From Nostoc sp. GT001 (GTDB taxonomy: Bacteria; Cyanobacteriota; Cyanobacteriia; Cyanobacteriales; Nostocaceae), in assembly GCF_030382115.1 (NCBI RefSeq), contig NZ_JAUDRJ010000003.1, positions 6,639,771 through 6,703,770 of the forward strand: 64,000 bases of DNA, in the 5' to 3' direction. Below the pieces are notes generated by a model, which was not told the origin of the DNA, searched no databases, and saw only the letters and a program-made list of their open reading frames with translations. Each line of letters starts with the position of its first letter. Position 1 is the first letter of the stretch. The position numbers and the translations under genes were made by a program. Positions 28,389 to 37,387 of the stretch are shown here, one piece after another.

Positions 28389-29846
28389 ATGTTAAATCAA
28401 GACCAAGTTAAACATTTCCAACAAAAAGGATGGGTCGGCCCAGTTGATATCTTTGCACCAGCAGAAATTGCCGCAGTAAAGGAATGTTTAGAAACTAATA
28501 GCCGCATTATCAAAGAAGCAGACGGACAGGAAATTATCACATTTTATAATAATGTTCTTAATTTAGAAACTCCCCGCGATCATTATCTATTTCATAAACC
28601 AATAGCAGAACTATTTCAACATCCACAACTAATTCAGCGCTTAAACCAAATCGCTGGAGAAAACTTATTGCTTTGGTATACCAATGTCTTTTGTAAAATG
28701 CCCGGACAAGGGGAAATTAAATGGCATCAAGCGAAAGAGTTTTATACATCAAGTGACATCGACTTTGCTAAGAAAACTTTAGTTTATTCTCAAGACGAAG
28801 ACCCTTTAAATTTAACAGTCTGGGTGGCCTTGGAAGATGCCGACCTGGAAAATGGTTGTATGCGTTTCGCCAATGGATCGCATCAACGAATATTTAAAAT
28901 ATTAAAAGGGAGTGTTCCGGCATCTGAAGGTGTGTTTGCTGGCATTAGTGCCCATAAAACAGTTTGGCAAAAAGAGCAACAATACTCCTTATCTTATGAA
29001 TTTGATGAAAATGACTGGGAAGTAGAATCAGTGCCAGTCAAGGCAGGTCAAGCGATCGTCTTTACTGAAAGTACAATGCACTGTTCCCTACCCAATCACT
29101 CAAATCGTCGTCGCTTGGCGATTATTGGCCGTTATGTGCGTCCAAGTACCCAGGTTTATCCCTATCGCTGGCAAGGGGATTTTATTGATGAAAATGCCCA
29201 CAACATCAAAAGGCATTTTTGTATTTTAGTTTCTGGACGTGATGATTATAGACATAACGTAGTTAGAGATGAGCATGATTTAGATGAGACGGAAGTAGAA
29301 TTTCAACTCATGTCTAATTTGGTGCGGTTTGGTCATGTAAATATCCCAGAAGACAAACTACAACTAGAAATTTACGGTTTGGAAAAACAGGTTTTAGAAG
29401 GAGATTGTCAAGAAGAAGAACCAAATCCAATTTTGCATCCGCGTAAATATATTCAATGGCAAGCGTGGAATCGATATCAAGGCATGAGTACTACAGAAGC
29501 AATGAAGCGGTATAACCAATTAGTAAGGAGTTTGCCACGAAAAAATCCCAAAGATGTCAGCAGTAGAAGCAATACTAGTACAGTAAACAAGGGAGTATTA
29601 AAAGCAGCGGATATTGAAAGTTGGTTAATTTCTTATCTGTCTGAACTGTTGGACACGCAACCAGATGAAATAGAAGTGAAAATTCCCTTCCAACGTTATG
29701 GTTTATCCTCAGCAGAAGGAACTGTTCTAATTGGCGATCTAGAAGCTGCGACAGGATATAAACTTGCTCCGACTCTAGTATATGAATACCCGACTATTGA
29801 GGCTTTAGCCCAACACATAGCAGAGGAAATGCAAGTTTTGGCGTAA
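28389..29846 (+). CDS. SyrB2/HctB-type non-heme iron halogenase fused to acyl carrier domain
   Basis: Residues 1-340 are a PhyH-like chlorinating-enzyme domain. The iron site reads H113-Q-A115 with distal H231, the HxA pattern of SyrB2 (H116, A118, H235) with nearly the same spacing (118 versus 119), so chloride is expected to take the place of the carboxylate. The stretch after H231 (RRRLAIIGRYVRPSTQVYPY, then VSGRDDYRHN) resembles SyrB2-family C-termini. Residues 400-485 form a carrier domain with FQRYGLSSAEGTVL (phosphopantetheine Ser) and LVYEYPTIEALAQHIA. This architecture is that of HctB, which chlorinates a fatty acyl chain on its own ACP. Intact gene; 14 bp after the ligase. Chlorination of the starter chain is inferred. 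Confidence 0.88.
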   Translation: MLNQDQVKHFQQKGWVGPVDIFAPAEIAAVKECLETNSRIIKEADGQEIITFYNNVLNLETPRDHYLFHKPIAELFQHPQLIQRLNQIAGENLLLWYTNVFCKMPGQGEIKWHQAKEFYTSSDIDFAKKTLVYSQDEDPLNLTVWVALEDADLENGCMRFANGSHQRIFKILKGSVPASEGVFAGISAHKTVWQKEQQYSLSYEFDENDWEVESVPVKAGQAIVFTESTMHCSLPNHSNRRRLAIIGRYVRPSTQVYPYRWQGDFIDENAHNIKRHFCILVSGRDDYRHNVVRDEHDLDETEVEFQLMSNLVRFGHVNIPEDKLQLEIYGLEKQVLEGDCQEEEPNPILHPRKYIQWQAWNRYQGMSTTEAMKRYNQLVRSLPRKNPKDVSSRSNTSTVNKGVLKAADIESWLISYLSELLDTQPDEIEVKIPFQRYGLSSAEGTVLIGDLEAATGYKLAPTLVYEYPTIEALAQHIAEEMQVLA

Positions 29847-29900
29847 ACTTCTGTAAGTACCGAAAAAATGATGTTGTAATATACACAAAAAAGGTCAAAA

Positions 29901-31310
29901 GTGGAACCCATAGCGATTATAGGCATCGGTTGCCGTTTTCCTCATGCTAATAATCCCGAATCATTCTGGAAGCTTTTGCATAATGGCATCGATGCGATCG
30001 CTCAAGTGCCAAAAGACCGATGGGATGTTGAGGCTTTTTACGATCCCGATCCGGCTACTCCAGGGAAAATGAACACTCGCTGGGGCGGTTTCTTAGATCA
30101 AGTAGATCGATTCGACCCCAATTTTTTTGGGATTTCTCCCCGTGAAGCCGAACGCATAGACCCCCAGCACAGACTGGTTTTGGAAGTAGCTTGGGAGGCT
30201 TTAGAAGATGCCGCGATCGCACCAGAAAGTCTCGCGGGTAGCCAAACTGGTGTTTTTATTGGCATTGGCAACTACGACTACGGCAGATTTTTATGTAGTG
30301 ATTTAGCCAACATCAATATTCATAATGGCACTGGTCTGACTCTGAGCATTGCCGCTAATCGCTTATCTTATCTGCTGGATTTGCATGGGCCAAGTATGGC
30401 TATCGAAACAGCTTGTTCCTCATCCTTGGTAGCAATTCACTCTGCTTGTCAAAGTTTGCAAAGTGGGGAGTCTAACTTAGCAATTACTGGCGGTGTCAGC
30501 CTGATGCTATCGCCAGACATGACAATTACCTTCTCCCAAGCCCGGATGATGGCTCCTGATGGTCGATGTAAAACCTTTGATGCTAGTGCCAATGGATACG
30601 TCCGGGGTGAGGGTTGCGGTATTACGATTCTCAAGCGCCTCAGTGATGCCATTCAGGATCGAGACCGCATCTTAGCAGTAATTAAAGGTTCGGCAGTTAA
30701 TCACGATGGACTCAGTAACGGGATTACAGCACCGAATGGCTTGGCTCAACAGGCAGTGATTCGCCAAGCTTTAAAAAACGCTGGTGTCGCACCCGCAGAG
30801 ATTAGCTATATAGAAGCCCACGGAACTGGTACTCCTCTAGGAGATCCAATTGAGATTAGAGCGTTAAAAGCAGTATTGATGTCGGGGCGTTCCCCTGAAC
30901 AACGCTGTGGAATTGGCTCGGTGAAAACAAATATTGGTCATTTAGAACCAGCCGCTGGGGTAGCAGGTTTAATTAAGGTAGTGTTATCGCTACAACACAA
31001 GAAAATTCCCCCCCACCTCCACTTGCAGCAGTTAAATCCCCATCTAGGTTTAGATGGAACACCATTTTTTATTCCTGGGGAATGTCAACCTTGGCCTAGC
31101 GATCGCCTTTTGGCTGGTGTGAGTGGGTTTAGCTTTGGTGGCACTAATTCTCATCTGATTTTAGAAGCTTCGCCTGAAGGGAGCGGAGGAGCAGGGGAGC
31201 AGGGGGGCAGGGGGGGCAGCACTTCGGCTCCCTTCGGCTCCGCTCAGGGCAAGTCGCTCTGTTACCGAGGAGCAGGGGGGCAGGGGAGCGGGGGGGATTT
31301 TTCAAGTTGA
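29901..31310 (+). CDS. Type I PKS, ketosynthase part (frame 1 of 4)
   Basis: A full KS domain: GIGCRFPHANNPESFW, active-site Cys in IETACSSSLVAIHS, His in EAHGTGTPLGDP and KTNIGHLEPAAG, ending with GFSFGGTNSHLILEA. It extends the acyl chain by Claisen condensation. The start is GTG or the in-frame ATA region near 29901; KS begins at once (MEPIAIIGIGC), as in cyanobacterial PKSs. After residue 430 the frame enters a Gly/Gln/Ser-rich tail coded by a G-rich minisatellite with runs of six and seven G, then stops; the AT continues in the next frame. An indel in one of these G-runs would join them. Confidence 0.88.
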   Translation: MEPIAIIGIGCRFPHANNPESFWKLLHNGIDAIAQVPKDRWDVEAFYDPDPATPGKMNTRWGGFLDQVDRFDPNFFGISPREAERIDPQHRLVLEVAWEALEDAAIAPESLAGSQTGVFIGIGNYDYGRFLCSDLANINIHNGTGLTLSIAANRLSYLLDLHGPSMAIETACSSSLVAIHSACQSLQSGESNLAITGGVSLMLSPDMTITFSQARMMAPDGRCKTFDASANGYVRGEGCGITILKRLSDAIQDRDRILAVIKGSAVNHDGLSNGITAPNGLAQQAVIRQALKNAGVAPAEISYIEAHGTGTPLGDPIEIRALKAVLMSGRSPEQRCGIGSVKTNIGHLEPAAGVAGLIKVVLSLQHKKIPPHLHLQQLNPHLGLDGTPFFIPGECQPWPSDRLLAGVSGFSFGGTNSHLILEASPEGSGGAGEQGGRGGSTSAPFGSAQGKSLCYRGAGGQGSGGDFSS

Positions 31311-31314
31311 GCGA

Positions 31315-32250
31315 TCGCTGCATCTTCTGACTCTATCGGCTAAGAATGAGGCGGCTTTGCAGGAATTGGCGCAACGTTATGCTGATTTCTTTGCGGCTGA
31401 TGACCCCTCTCCAAACCTCTCTCCGCTTCGGGGAGAGGCTTTAATTCCCCCTTCCCTTGTAGGGAAGGGGGGTAGGGGGGTTAGGTCTGCAGATGAGTTT
31501 AAAGTTTCTAAATCTTTTCCGGAGATGTCTGATGTATCTTTGGCAGATGTCTGCTTTAGTGCCAACACGGGGCGATCGCATTTTGCCCATCGGTTGGCAA
31601 TTGTCGCGCAATCAAGCAAACAGTTAGGCGATCGCCTCAGTAATTTAACTGAGAATCAGGCAATGACTGGAATATTGGCTGGTAAGGTTGCCAGCCGCAA
31701 GTCCTTGAAAATAGCCTTTTTATTCACCGGACAGGGGTCACAATACGTAGGCATGGGTCGTCAACTTTACGAAACCCAGCCTACCTTCCGCAAAACTCTC
31801 GAACGTTGCGATGAAATTCTCCGTCCCTATTTGGACAAGCCGTTGCTGGAAATCCTCTATGCAACCGATGCTGAAAGTTCACTTTTAGACGAAACTGCCT
31901 ATACCCAACCCGCTTTATTTGCCCTAGAATATGCCCTCGCCGAATTATGGCAGTCTTGGGGTGTTATCCCTCACGTCGTAATTGGTCACAGTTTGGGTGA
32001 ATATGTCGCCGCTTGTGTGGCGGGGGTATTTAGCCTGGAAGAAGGTCTAAAGCTAGTGGCAAAAAGAGCTAGTTTGATGCAGTCATTGCCCCAAACTGGT
32101 GAAATGGTCGCTGTCTTTGCCTCTGAAAGTCAGGTAAAAGCAGCAATTCAACCATACTCCTCAGAAGTTGCCATTGCCGCGATTAATGGACTTGAGAATA
32201 TTGTCATTTCCGGTCTGCGATCGCCAGTCAGGGCACTAGTTGCCGCCTGA
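31315..32250 (+). CDS. Type I PKS, KS-AT linker and acyltransferase N-part (frame 2 of 4)
   Basis: The frame reads RSLHLLTLSAKNEAALQEL, the usual KS-AT linker, then an AT domain with FLFTGQGSQYVGMGRQLY and the nucleophile motif GHSLGEYVAAC. Between them about 30 residues (31404-31490) are coded by CCCCTCTCC/GGGAAGGGGGG palindromic repeat DNA kept in frame. The frame has no good start of its own and continues from the KS frame. It ends near 32250 within the AT, after NGLENIVISG; the remaining AT sequence lies one frame over, so a one-base indel near 32238-32246 is implied. Confidence 0.82.
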   Translation, partial: SLHLLTLSAKNEAALQELAQRYADFFAADDPSPNLSPLRGEALIPPSLVGKGGRGVRSADEFKVSKSFPEMSDVSLADVCFSANTGRSHFAHRLAIVAQSSKQLGDRLSNLTENQAMTGILAGKVASRKSLKIAFLFTGQGSQYVGMGRQLYETQPTFRKTLERCDEILRPYLDKPLLEILYATDAESSLLDETAYTQPALFALEYALAELWQSWGVIPHVVIGHSLGEYVAACVAGVFSLEEGLKLVAKRASLMQSLPQTGEMVAVFASESQVKAAIQPYSSEVAIAAINGLENIVISGLRSPVRALVAA

Positions 32251-35200
32251 GTCAGCCCAAGGAATCAAAACTCAACAGTTGCGAGTTTCTCACGCCTTTC
32301 ATTCCCCACTCATCGCCCCGATGCTGGATAGCTTTGAGACTGAGGCCAGCCAAGTAAAGTTTCAAACTCCACGCCTACCCCTAATTTCTAACCTCACAGG
32401 CGAAATGCTGCCCTCTGAATATATCCCTGATGCCAATTATTGGCGACGGCATACCAGAGAACCAGTAAAATTCATGGCGGGGATAAATAGTTTATTTGCT
32501 CAAGGCTATAACTTATTTTTAGAAATCGGTTCCAAGCCCATCCTCTCCAGAATGGGCCAAAAATGCCAGCAAAGTCATGCAACCTGGCTCCCTTCCCTAT
32601 CCCCAGGACAAGAGGATTGGCAAGTGTTGCTTTCGAGCTTATCTGCTCTGTACGTGCAAGGGGTAAATATTAACTGGAGGGGATTCGATCGAGATTATTC
32701 CAGAAATAAGCGATCGCTTCCTACCTATCCCTTCCAACGTCAACGTTACTGGATTCAAGATACAACTCAAGTCATGGATGAACAGAAATTAGATGCCAAG
32801 GTATCCCAGTTCCAGACAGATGCAATTTCTCACACCAAACCACCACAGCAAATTTTAGTCACATTGGGTTCTATTATCAGTAAATTACTGCAATTAGATC
32901 CTAATGAAATAGATATTCACACACCTTTTTTGGAAATGGGGGCTGATTCGCTGATCCTCATTGATGCGATCGCAGCGATTGAAAACACATATAACATTAA
33001 GATATCTATTAGCCAGCTATTTGAAGAATATAGAACCATTGAGGCGTTAGCAACTTACATTGCTCAGAATGTACCTTCCCCGGAATTAGAGTCTCAGCCT
33101 ACACAGCCAGAGCAATTAACCCCACAAATTGCGAATACAGTAATTCCCAATTCACCAGAAACTTTGCATGAGTCAGCATTAGAGCGAATTATGTCACAGC
33201 AACTTCAAGTGATGTCTCAGCTAATGTCTCAGCAGCTAGAACTATTACAGGGTAAGGGAAGTAATCAAGCGCAGGTATCATCACCCTCAAATGGAGGTTC
33301 TTTATCCCCACAGCAAGCAACTGCACCTACTGTTAATTATTACCAGAACGGCAAACCAAATCAGCAGCTAGTTTCAGAAACTCAAATTAGGGAACTGAAC
33401 CCACAACAACAGCGCCATTTACAAGCACTGATCGCCCGCTATACCAAACGGACGCAACAATCTAAGCAACGAGCCGAAATCAGCCGCTCTCTTCTGGCTG
33501 ATAGTAGGGCTGTGGCTGGATTCCGCCCTTCCATCAAAGAAATGGTCTATCCGATTATTGGAGAACGAGCAAAAGGTGCAAAATTTTGGGATATTGATGG
33601 TAACGAGTATATCGACATCTCGATGGGGTTTGGGGTGTTGCTGTTTGGTCATGATGCACCATTTATAACTCAAGCCTTGACAGAACAGATTCACCAAGGA
33701 ATACAACTAGGGCCTCAATCCAATCTGGCAACAGAGGTAGCTGGGTTAATCTGTGAATTAACTAATATGGAGCGAGTCACTTTCTGTAATACAGGTACAG
33801 AAGCGGTGATGACAGCGCTGCGGTTGGCACGGACAACGACTGGCCGGAATAAGATTGCTCTATTTACTGGCTCCTATCATGGTCATTTCGATGGAGTCTT
33901 AGCTAGGGCAGTCCAAGGTGAGACGAATACTGTACCAATGACTGTAGGGATCTCACCTTATGCAGTTGCCGATGTGCTGGTACTGGATTATGGCAATCCC
34001 CAATCCCTGGATATTTTACGGACTCATGCTGGCGAACTGGCGGCTGTATTGGTTGAACCAGTGCAAAGTCGCCATCCTCATTTACAACCCCAAGGGTTTT
34101 TACAACAGTTGAGGCAATTGACACAAGCTGAGGGAATTGCCCTAATTTTCGATGAAGTAATTACAGGTTTCCGCATCCATCCAGGAGGCTTTCAGGCTTA
34201 CTGTGGGATTGAAGCGGATCTGGTAATCTATGGCAAAATTATCGGCGGCGGACTACCGATGGGAGTCATCGCTGGTAAGAGGGATTACATGAATGGCATT
34301 GACGGCGGGATATGGAACTATGGTAATGCCTCCTATCCTCAAGCACAAAAGACTTTTTTCGCTGGAACCTTTAATAAAAATCATCTAGGAATGGCGGCAG
34401 CACGGGCAGTATTGCAACATCTCAAGCAAGAAGGTTTTGGCCTGCAACAGCAATTAAACCATAATACCTCTGAGTTAGCGGCAACCCTGAATGCTTACTT
34501 CCAAGCGGAGAATGTACCGATAGAGTTAGTCCATTTTGGCTCCCTATTTCGCTTCGCTTCCTCAGAAAATATAGACTTGCTGTTTTATCATTTACTAGAA
34601 AAAGGCATTTACATTTGGGAAGGGCGTAACTGCTTTCTCTCAACTGCACATACCCATGCAGATATCGATCGCATCATCCAGGCAGTCAAAGATAGTATCA
34701 AGGAACTGCGACAAGGAGGTTTTTTGCTCAAAGGTGGGAGTAAGTCGCCAGCAAGTGAACTACCTGTCACGCCGTCAAAGAAAGCACCACTTCACTTCCC
34801 AAGCCCAAAAGAAATTAGCGATCGCCTTACACCCCAATTCCAACAATTAATTGTCCAGGAAGACTTAGAAGCTTATCAACAAGGATTAACTAAACTAGAA
34901 GCTTTGAGCCTGACTTATATCCTCAAAGCCTTCCAATCAATGGGTTGGGAGTTTCACCCAGGTAAGGAGTTTACATTGGTAGCGATCGCTCAACAGTTGG
35001 GTGTGGTTAACCAACACCAACGCTTACTAGGTCGCCTCCTGGAGATATTGGCAGAAGAAGGAATACTGCGTCCAGTTAGCGATGGCTGGGAAGTGATGCG
35101 AGTCCCGAAAATTGAACATTTTCAGGCCGGGGAAATTTTAAGTGAGTACCCAGCTTTAGAAGCAGAGTTATCTTTGCTACAGCGTTGCGGACAAGAACTA

Positions 35201-36280
35201 GCACAGGTGTTACAAGGAAAACGTCACCCATTAGAGTTATTATTCCCCAATGGCGACTCAACAAGTTTAACCAAGCTGTATCAGGATTCACCCGTAGCAC
35301 GAATCATGAACGCTATGGTACAAAAAACAATTGCGATCGCACTGGAAAATTTGCCCAAGGGTAGTAACGTCGGAATTCTCGAAATTGGCGCTGGGACTGG
35401 GGGAACAACAGCCCATATCCTGCCTCATCTGCCCGAACGACAAACAAAATATCTATTTACCGATTTGTCCCCCTTATTCCTTGCCAAAGCTAGGCAGAAA
35501 TTTGGCGATTATCCATTTGTAGGTTATGAAATATTAGACATCGAACAAGAGCTTGAAGCTCAAGGTTTTGATTCTCATCAATACGATATCATTGTGGCGG
35601 CTAATGTCTTGCACGCCACCGCAGATTTGCGTAATTCCCTGAAACAGGTGTTGCAGTTATTGCTTCCAGGGGGACTGCTAGTGCTGATGGAAGGGACAAC
35701 TCGCCAGCGTTGGCTGGATTTAATATTTGGATTAACTCAGGGGTGGTGGAAATTTGGCGATTCCAATTTGCGACCATCTTACCCATTGCTTGATGCTTCC
35801 CAATGGCAAACCTTATTAGAGGAGAGCGGATTTAGAGAAGTAATGACTATTCCTGCTACCTCGCAGATGTTTGCAGTTTTACCCCAACAGTCCGTAATTG
35901 TCGCTGAAGCAGCACAAAAAATCCCCCTAACTGAGGCTCAAAAACAACTCTGGGTGTTGGCGCAGATGAGCGAAGAAGGTTCAATTGCCTACAACGAATC
36001 TGTAAGTCTGCAATTACAGGGGTCACTTGACTTAGAGGCAATGTATCAGGCTGTGCAAAAAATTGTCAATCGCCATGAGGCTTTACGAACTATTATCAGC
36101 ACTCAAAGTAATTGTCAGCAGATATTACCTTCTGTGAAAATCGATATTCCGATAATTGATTTCTCAAATTGGGATAGTAGCACCTGCAAAGTTCAAGTCG
36201 CTAAGTGGCTAGAAAAAGAGGGACGCAAACCTTTCGACTTTAGTGTTGGGCTCTATTACGCGTCCATATCCTTAAGCTAG
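32240..36280 (+). CDS. Type I PKS part: AT end, ACP, aminotransferase, methyltransferase, C start (frame 3 of 4)
   Basis: It begins with the AT C-part; VSHAFHS is the malonyl-CoA-type signature. An ACP follows (FLEMGADSLILIDAI), a Gln/Ser-rich linker, then a glutamate-semialdehyde-type PLP aminotransferase (LIFDEVITGFRIHPGG; YGKIIGGGLPMG with the PLP Lys), which converts a beta-keto acyl chain into a beta-amino acyl chain as in McyE, MycA and iturin synthetases. Next is a SAM methyltransferase (LEIGAGTGGTTAHIL, VAANVLHA) and the first third of a C domain (IPLTEAQKQLWVLAQM). One missing C in GGGCTCTATT near 36252 (expected GGGCCTCTATT, giving GPLLRVHILK) breaks the frame inside the C domain. 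Confidence 0.87.
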   Translation: MPPESAQGIKTQQLRVSHAFHSPLIAPMLDSFETEASQVKFQTPRLPLISNLTGEMLPSEYIPDANYWRRHTREPVKFMAGINSLFAQGYNLFLEIGSKPILSRMGQKCQQSHATWLPSLSPGQEDWQVLLSSLSALYVQGVNINWRGFDRDYSRNKRSLPTYPFQRQRYWIQDTTQVMDEQKLDAKVSQFQTDAISHTKPPQQILVTLGSIISKLLQLDPNEIDIHTPFLEMGADSLILIDAIAAIENTYNIKISISQLFEEYRTIEALATYIAQNVPSPELESQPTQPEQLTPQIANTVIPNSPETLHESALERIMSQQLQVMSQLMSQQLELLQGKGSNQAQVSSPSNGGSLSPQQATAPTVNYYQNGKPNQQLVSETQIRELNPQQQRHLQALIARYTKRTQQSKQRAEISRSLLADSRAVAGFRPSIKEMVYPIIGERAKGAKFWDIDGNEYIDISMGFGVLLFGHDAPFITQALTEQIHQGIQLGPQSNLATEVAGLICELTNMERVTFCNTGTEAVMTALRLARTTTGRNKIALFTGSYHGHFDGVLARAVQGETNTVPMTVGISPYAVADVLVLDYGNPQSLDILRTHAGELAAVLVEPVQSRHPHLQPQGFLQQLRQLTQAEGIALIFDEVITGFRIHPGGFQAYCGIEADLVIYGKIIGGGLPMGVIAGKRDYMNGIDGGIWNYGNASYPQAQKTFFAGTFNKNHLGMAAARAVLQHLKQEGFGLQQQLNHNTSELAATLNAYFQAENVPIELVHFGSLFRFASSENIDLLFYHLLEKGIYIWEGRNCFLSTAHTHADIDRIIQAVKDSIKELRQGGFLLKGGSKSPASELPVTPSKKAPLHFPSPKEISDRLTPQFQQLIVQEDLEAYQQGLTKLEALSLTYILKAFQSMGWEFHPGKEFTLVAIAQQLGVVNQHQRLLGRLLEILAEEGILRPVSDGWEVMRVPKIEHFQAGEILSEYPALEAELSLLQRCGQELAQVLQGKRHPLELLFPNGDSTSLTKLYQDSPVARIMNAMVQKTIAIALENLPKGSNVGILEIGAGTGGTTAHILPHLPERQTKYLFTDLSPLFLAKARQKFGDYPFVGYEILDIEQELEAQGFDSHQYDIIVAANVLHATADLRNSLKQVLQLLLPGGLLVLMEGTTRQRWLDLIFGLTQGWWKFGDSNLRPSYPLLDASQWQTLLEESGFREVMTIPATSQMFAVLPQQSVIVAEAAQKIPLTEAQKQLWVLAQMSEEGSIAYNESVSLQLQGSLDLEAMYQAVQKIVNRHEALRTIISTQSNCQQILPSVKIDIPIIDFSNWDSSTCKVQVAKWLEKEGRKPFDFSVGLYYASISLS

Positions 36281-36297
36281 AGCCACAACTGCATCTA

Positions 36298-37314
36298 TTG
36301 GTGCTGACAGTTCATCACATTATTATTGATGGCTGGTCAATTGATGTCATCTTCAAGGATTTGGGTGCGATATATTCAGCAGAATGTCAGAATATTCCAG
36401 ATGAAATGGAAGAACCAATGCAATTCCGGCAATACATAAACTGGCAAGAACAGCAAATTCAAACTGAGAAAATGCTAGCAGACAAATCTTACTGGTTAGG
36501 ACAATTTGCTGATTCAATTCCCGTCTTAGAGTTGCCAACAGATTACCCGCGTCCCCAAGTACAAACTTATGCTGGGGTTGAACAAACGCTACTCGTTGAT
36601 GCTGAATGTTTGCGTGAGTTAAAAAGCTTCAGCAATCAGCATAGATGTACCTTGTTTATGACCTTAATTGCTGTCTTAAATTTGTTATTACATCACTTAT
36701 CTGGTCAAAATGACATCGTGATTGGTGTTCCTACGGCTGGACAAACTTGTGTAGAAGATAAAGACCTAGTTGGCTATTGTGCTAATGTATTGCCATTGCG
36801 CTTTGTAGTTAAAAACCAAAGTTTTAGTGACTATCTCAATACTATTAAAAAGGTAGTTTTGCAGGGCTATGAGCATCAAAATTATCCGATTAGCCAATTG
36901 CTCAAGGAACTGAATATTAAGCGCGATCCCAGCCGACCACCTCTGATTACAACATTAGTTGGTATGGATAAATTTGGTGTTGAACTAAAATTTTTTGGGC
37001 TGAAAGTTGAGGGCTTGACAAATTATCTTGGCATTGCTCGGAGAGAACTAACTTGGAATATGGTTGAGAGCGATGGGAAACTATCATTGAAGTGTAATTA
37101 CAACGCAGATATTTATAGTGCCTCTACAATTCGGCTCTGGATGCAGCAATTGGAAACCATTTTCCACACTGTCATAAAACAGCCCGATATCAGCCTAGAT
37201 GCGATCGCCGAAAAACTGACTCAAGTAGATGGACAAAAACAGATTGGAGAAGAACAAAAATTAGCAGTGGCTAGTATGCAAAAGTTAAAAAACTTTAAGA
37301 GAAATTCTATATAA
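36298..37314 (+). CDS. PKS-terminal condensation domain, 3' part (frame 4 of 4)
   Basis: This completes the C domain started in the preceding frame: LTVHHIIIDGWSIDV is an intact HHxxxDG site, followed by YWLGQFADSIPVLELP and DIVIGVPTAGQT motifs. The protein ends after the C domain with a charged tail (KLTQVDGQKQIGEEQK, possibly a docking element) and no A domain follows. The domain should join the beta-amino acyl chain to an amino acid carried by another protein, such as the A-T protein at 12767 or the NRPS at 17437, whose own first C domain has lost its catalytic His. The in-frame start at 36298 is not a true translation start. Confidence 0.83.
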   Translation: MVLTVHHIIIDGWSIDVIFKDLGAIYSAECQNIPDEMEEPMQFRQYINWQEQQIQTEKMLADKSYWLGQFADSIPVLELPTDYPRPQVQTYAGVEQTLLVDAECLRELKSFSNQHRCTLFMTLIAVLNLLLHHLSGQNDIVIGVPTAGQTCVEDKDLVGYCANVLPLRFVVKNQSFSDYLNTIKKVVLQGYEHQNYPISQLLKELNIKRDPSRPPLITTLVGMDKFGVELKFFGLKVEGLTNYLGIARRELTWNMVESDGKLSLKCNYNADIYSASTIRLWMQQLETIFHTVIKQPDISLDAIAEKLTQVDGQKQIGEEQKLAVASMQKLKNFKRNSI

Positions 37315-37387
37315 TATCAAAAGTATTTATGAATACTTTGAATCTAAAATTATATTTGCTGACAAAATGAGATTTTTCTAAACAATC

